This document shows, piece by piece, positions 5,085 through 7,010 of a stretch of DNA of 7,010 nt. Within the stretch, counting starts at the first letter, position 1; each line of letters begins with the position of its first letter. The position numbers were made by a program, and so were the translations under genes. Source of the stretch: Treponema sp. GTDB lineage: Bacteria > Spirochaetota > Spirochaetia > Treponematales > Treponemataceae. The DNA is taken from positions 1 through 7,010 of the forward strand of contig DMQP01000197.1 of the NCBI GenBank assembly GCA_003455655.1, in the 5' to 3' direction. Below the pieces are notes generated by a model. The model was not told the DNA's origin. It ran no database searches and saw only the letters and a list, made by a program, of their open reading frames with translations.

Positions 5085-7010
5085 TCACACTTTGAACAGG
5101 TCTATTTCGCTTCCAATCTTATGAACATTTTCCGCAACATCATTCGATATCTTAGAAAGTGATTCACCTGTTTCGGTAATTCTTTCTGCCCCAGAGTGCA
5201 TTTCGCTAATAAGATCCTTTATGCTGTCAGTTGCATTCTGTAGTTTTTGAATTTCAGAAAGAATCTGCTCGTTTCCTCGAGTCATCTCTTGAGCCGCAGC
5301 CTTAACTTCCGAAGTAGAATCATTCATTGAATGCAAAGAATCAATAATCTGCTTAGAACCCGTTTGCTGTTCTTCCATAGCAGAACGAATTTGGTCAATT
5401 ATTTGACTGGTTTCGCCAATACTTTCAGATATAGAAGTAAAGGCTTCGTTAGTTGCTTCTGAAACGGTAACAACATCTTTAATGGTTTCCTGAATCTTTT
5501 TCAATTCAGCACCAATGGTTTTAGACTGAACAGAAGAAGTTTCTGACAGTTTACGAATTTCGTCAGCAACAACCGCAAAACCTTTACCAGAGTCTCCTGC
5601 ATGGGCAGCTTCAATTGCGGCATTCATAGCAAGAAGGTTCGTCTGACTTGCAATGCGGTCTATAGCAACGTTTGCGTCCTGCAACATCTGAGACTGTTCA
5701 ACAATAAGCAAAATCTGTTCGTTTGCGTTCTTTTGCGTCTGAAGACCATTTGTTGATTTTTCTGAAAGTTGATTGAATGAACTTATCATCTTTCCAACAG
5801 ATGTATTTACCGAATTAATGTTTCCAATCATTTCTTCAACAGCAGAAGATGCATCTGCTACACAAGAAGACTGAGCTTGAATCATCTTTTCAAGAGACTG
5901 AATGTTAGAACTAATTTCGTTAACAGCGCTTGCCGTTTCTTGTACAGAATCTGCCTGTCCTAAAACTTCGGTATTTACATTCTTAATGTTTGAAATAATT
6001 TGAGCTATCGCAACACCAGTTTCCTGAGTACTTGACTGCAAAGCGTTATCTACAGAAGTAAGCGCATTTTTTGAATTCTGGAGGTTAGCAACAATGCCCT
6101 GTAGTTTTTCTACAAATGAGTTAAAGCCAGTTACCACTTCACCAATTTCGTCACTAGAACTTTCTTCTATGCGCTGAGTTAAGTCTGCATTACCACTTGC
6201 TATCGTCGAAATAGAATCTTTAACTCGCTTCAAAGGCTTAATGAGCATGCGAACAAAGAAGGTTACTACCAAAACAGAAACCAAAATTGCTGCAACAACA
6301 ATGACAAAGAGTTTAATCTGAAGACCCTTTAGTTCAGAAAAATAAAAGTCATAAGGAGCTACCGCAAAAACAGACCATGCGGTATTTTCAATAGGTTTGT
6401 AGGAAGCAATTAAATGAACACCAATGTTAGGATCAACAAAATCTTCTACATCAGAGCGGCCTTCAAAAATGTGATTTAATACCAGCCCCAAACCAGTCGT
6501 TCCGTCTATTTCACCCTCATTTGTATTTTCATCAGTGTCTGCATTGGCGTTTGCAACAGTAGCTTTTGTCTCTCGGTTAATAATTGAGGGGAACATTCCT
6601 CCACCCAAATCATTTTTTAGAATTGTTTCCAAAAGCGCATTACCTGAAATAACCAAAACAACAGCTCCACAGGTAGAACCATCTTGTGCATATACAGGAA
6701 CACTATAGTGCTGGAGAATTGAGTCTGTAACAGTGCTATAAGCGGGATCAGAAACAAAATCGTGTCCAGCAAAGGCTTGTGAAAAATACGGACGAGAAGC
6801 AAAGTTCATTAGGCGACCGTCAGCAGTAATGGCATTACCTTCACGATCATAAAAAGCTACATTTTGTGCATTTTCTCCAATAGCTGCAGCTACCGATACC
6901 AGTTGAGCTTGTTTTTCTGCAAGCGAACGGTTGCTATCCTTCAAAAAATCGAGAGCTGCGAGCGAATGAAGAGTCTGAAAGTGACGTTCGTTTATAGCCG
7001 AAATCTGATG
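5085..7010 (-). CDS. Methyl-accepting chemotaxis protein with dCache sensor (partial, 5' end outside the window)
   Basis: The frame is open from the stop at 5085 to the window edge, giving 641 residues. The N-terminus and first membrane helix lie beyond 7010. An internal TTG at 6944 could be taken as a start, but it would fall inside the sensor domain and leave out the first membrane helix. Order in partial numbering: periplasmic dCache-type sensor (1 to about 225, with [22 protein letters not shown] and VSDP), second membrane helix (about 232-252), HAMP (about 251-303, IKPLKRV...SSDEIGEV), then the long signalling coiled coil. The conserved hairpin tip is [20 protein letters not shown] (453-472), then [14 protein letters not shown], the CheA/CheW contact region. 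Each arm from HAMP to tip and from tip to end is about 163-174 residues, roughly 23-24 heptads, closest to the long receptor classes. It ends DLFKV with no CheR-tether pentapeptide. The ligand is unknown; the sensor type is common for small nutrients. It may be co-transcribed with the next two genes. Confidence 0.93.
   Translation of the reverse strand, partial: HQISAINERHFQTLHSLAALDFLKDSNRSLAEKQAQLVSVAAAIGENAQNVAFYDREGNAITADGRLMNFASRPYFSQAFAGHDFVSDPAYSTVTDSILQHYSVPVYAQDGSTCGAVVLVISGNALLETILKNDLGGGMFPSIINRETKATVANANADTDENTNEGEIDGTTGLGLVLNHIFEGRSDVEDFVDPNIGVHLIASYKPIENTAWSVFAVAPYDFYFSELKGLQIKLFVIVVAAILVSVLVVTFFVRMLIKPLKRVKDSISTIASGNADLTQRIEESSSDEIGEVVTGFNSFVEKLQGIVANLQNSKNALTSVDNALQSSTQETGVAIAQIISNIKNVNTEVLGQADSVQETASAVNEISSNIQSLEKMIQAQSSCVADASSAVEEMIGNINSVNTSVGKMISSFNQLSEKSTNGLQTQKNANEQILLIVEQSQMLQDANVAIDRIASQTNLLAMNAAIEAAHAGDSGKGFAVVADEIRKLSETSSVQSKTIGAELKKIQETIKDVVTVSEATNEAFTSISESIGETSQIIDQIRSAMEEQQTGSKQIIDSLHSMNDSTSEVKAAAQEMTRGNEQILSEIQKLQNATDSIKDLISEMHSGAERITETGESLSKISNDVAENVHKIGSEIDLFKV

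Noticed and set aside
6942..6944. TTG start codon for the chemotaxis receptor
   Set aside because: The frame stays open to the right edge with 22 further sensor-like codons, and the first membrane helix every such receptor needs has not yet appeared. The true start is outside the window.
5085..7010. The chemotaxis receptor being part of a new signalling system with the FtsB-like protein
   Set aside because: Adjacency on one strand is the only link. The 44-base gap and generic receptor domains do not support a functional unit.

Overview
The window reads as a compact, gene-dense stretch of a chromosome from a spirochaete, most likely a Treponema-type organism. The reasons are moderate AT richness, a small lipoprotein with a relaxed lipobox, the lepB-hemW / smpB arrangement, a long methyl-accepting chemotaxis protein, and two exported beta-rich proteins of a style common in treponemes. 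The genus is an inference from overall character, since no ribosomal RNA or other phylogenetic marker lies in the window. Nothing mobile, no CRISPR array and no RNA gene was seen. The only intergenic stretches are short: 77, 37, 14, 111, 4 and 44 bases.

Left part (1-600): a rho-independent terminator of an upstream gene overlaps a sigma70-type promoter, which drives a short lipoprotein gene on the + strand. Middle-left (601-2516, - strand): a two-gene unit, lepB (signal peptidase I) followed by hemW (radical-SAM haem chaperone, formerly called an oxygen-independent coproporphyrinogen oxidase-like protein). It faces the lipoprotein gene tail to tail. Middle (2517-3918): a 111-base divergent promoter region carries opposing promoters that may share one palindromic -35 hexamer (TTGCAA). 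To its right smpB (trans-translation) is followed after 4 bases by a secreted two-domain protein of unknown function.

Right part (3915-7010, - strand): a partial methyl-accepting chemotaxis protein (its start lies beyond the right edge), then an FtsB/DivIC-like division protein with an unusual second membrane segment, then a TsaC/YrdC-family threonylcarbamoyl-AMP synthase overlapping it by 14 bases. The tsaC stop codon overlaps the stop codon of the secreted-protein gene, so the two transcription units converge with no space for a terminator.

Most of this is housekeeping: protein export (LepB), ribosome rescue (SmpB), tRNA t6A modification (TsaC), cell division (FtsB-like), haem handling (HemW) and chemotaxis. 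I do not see a clearly undescribed multi-gene system. The observations most worth checking are that LepB has arginine where signal peptidase I normally has its catalytic lysine, the shared -35 divergent promoter, and the two-membrane-segment FtsB-like protein.
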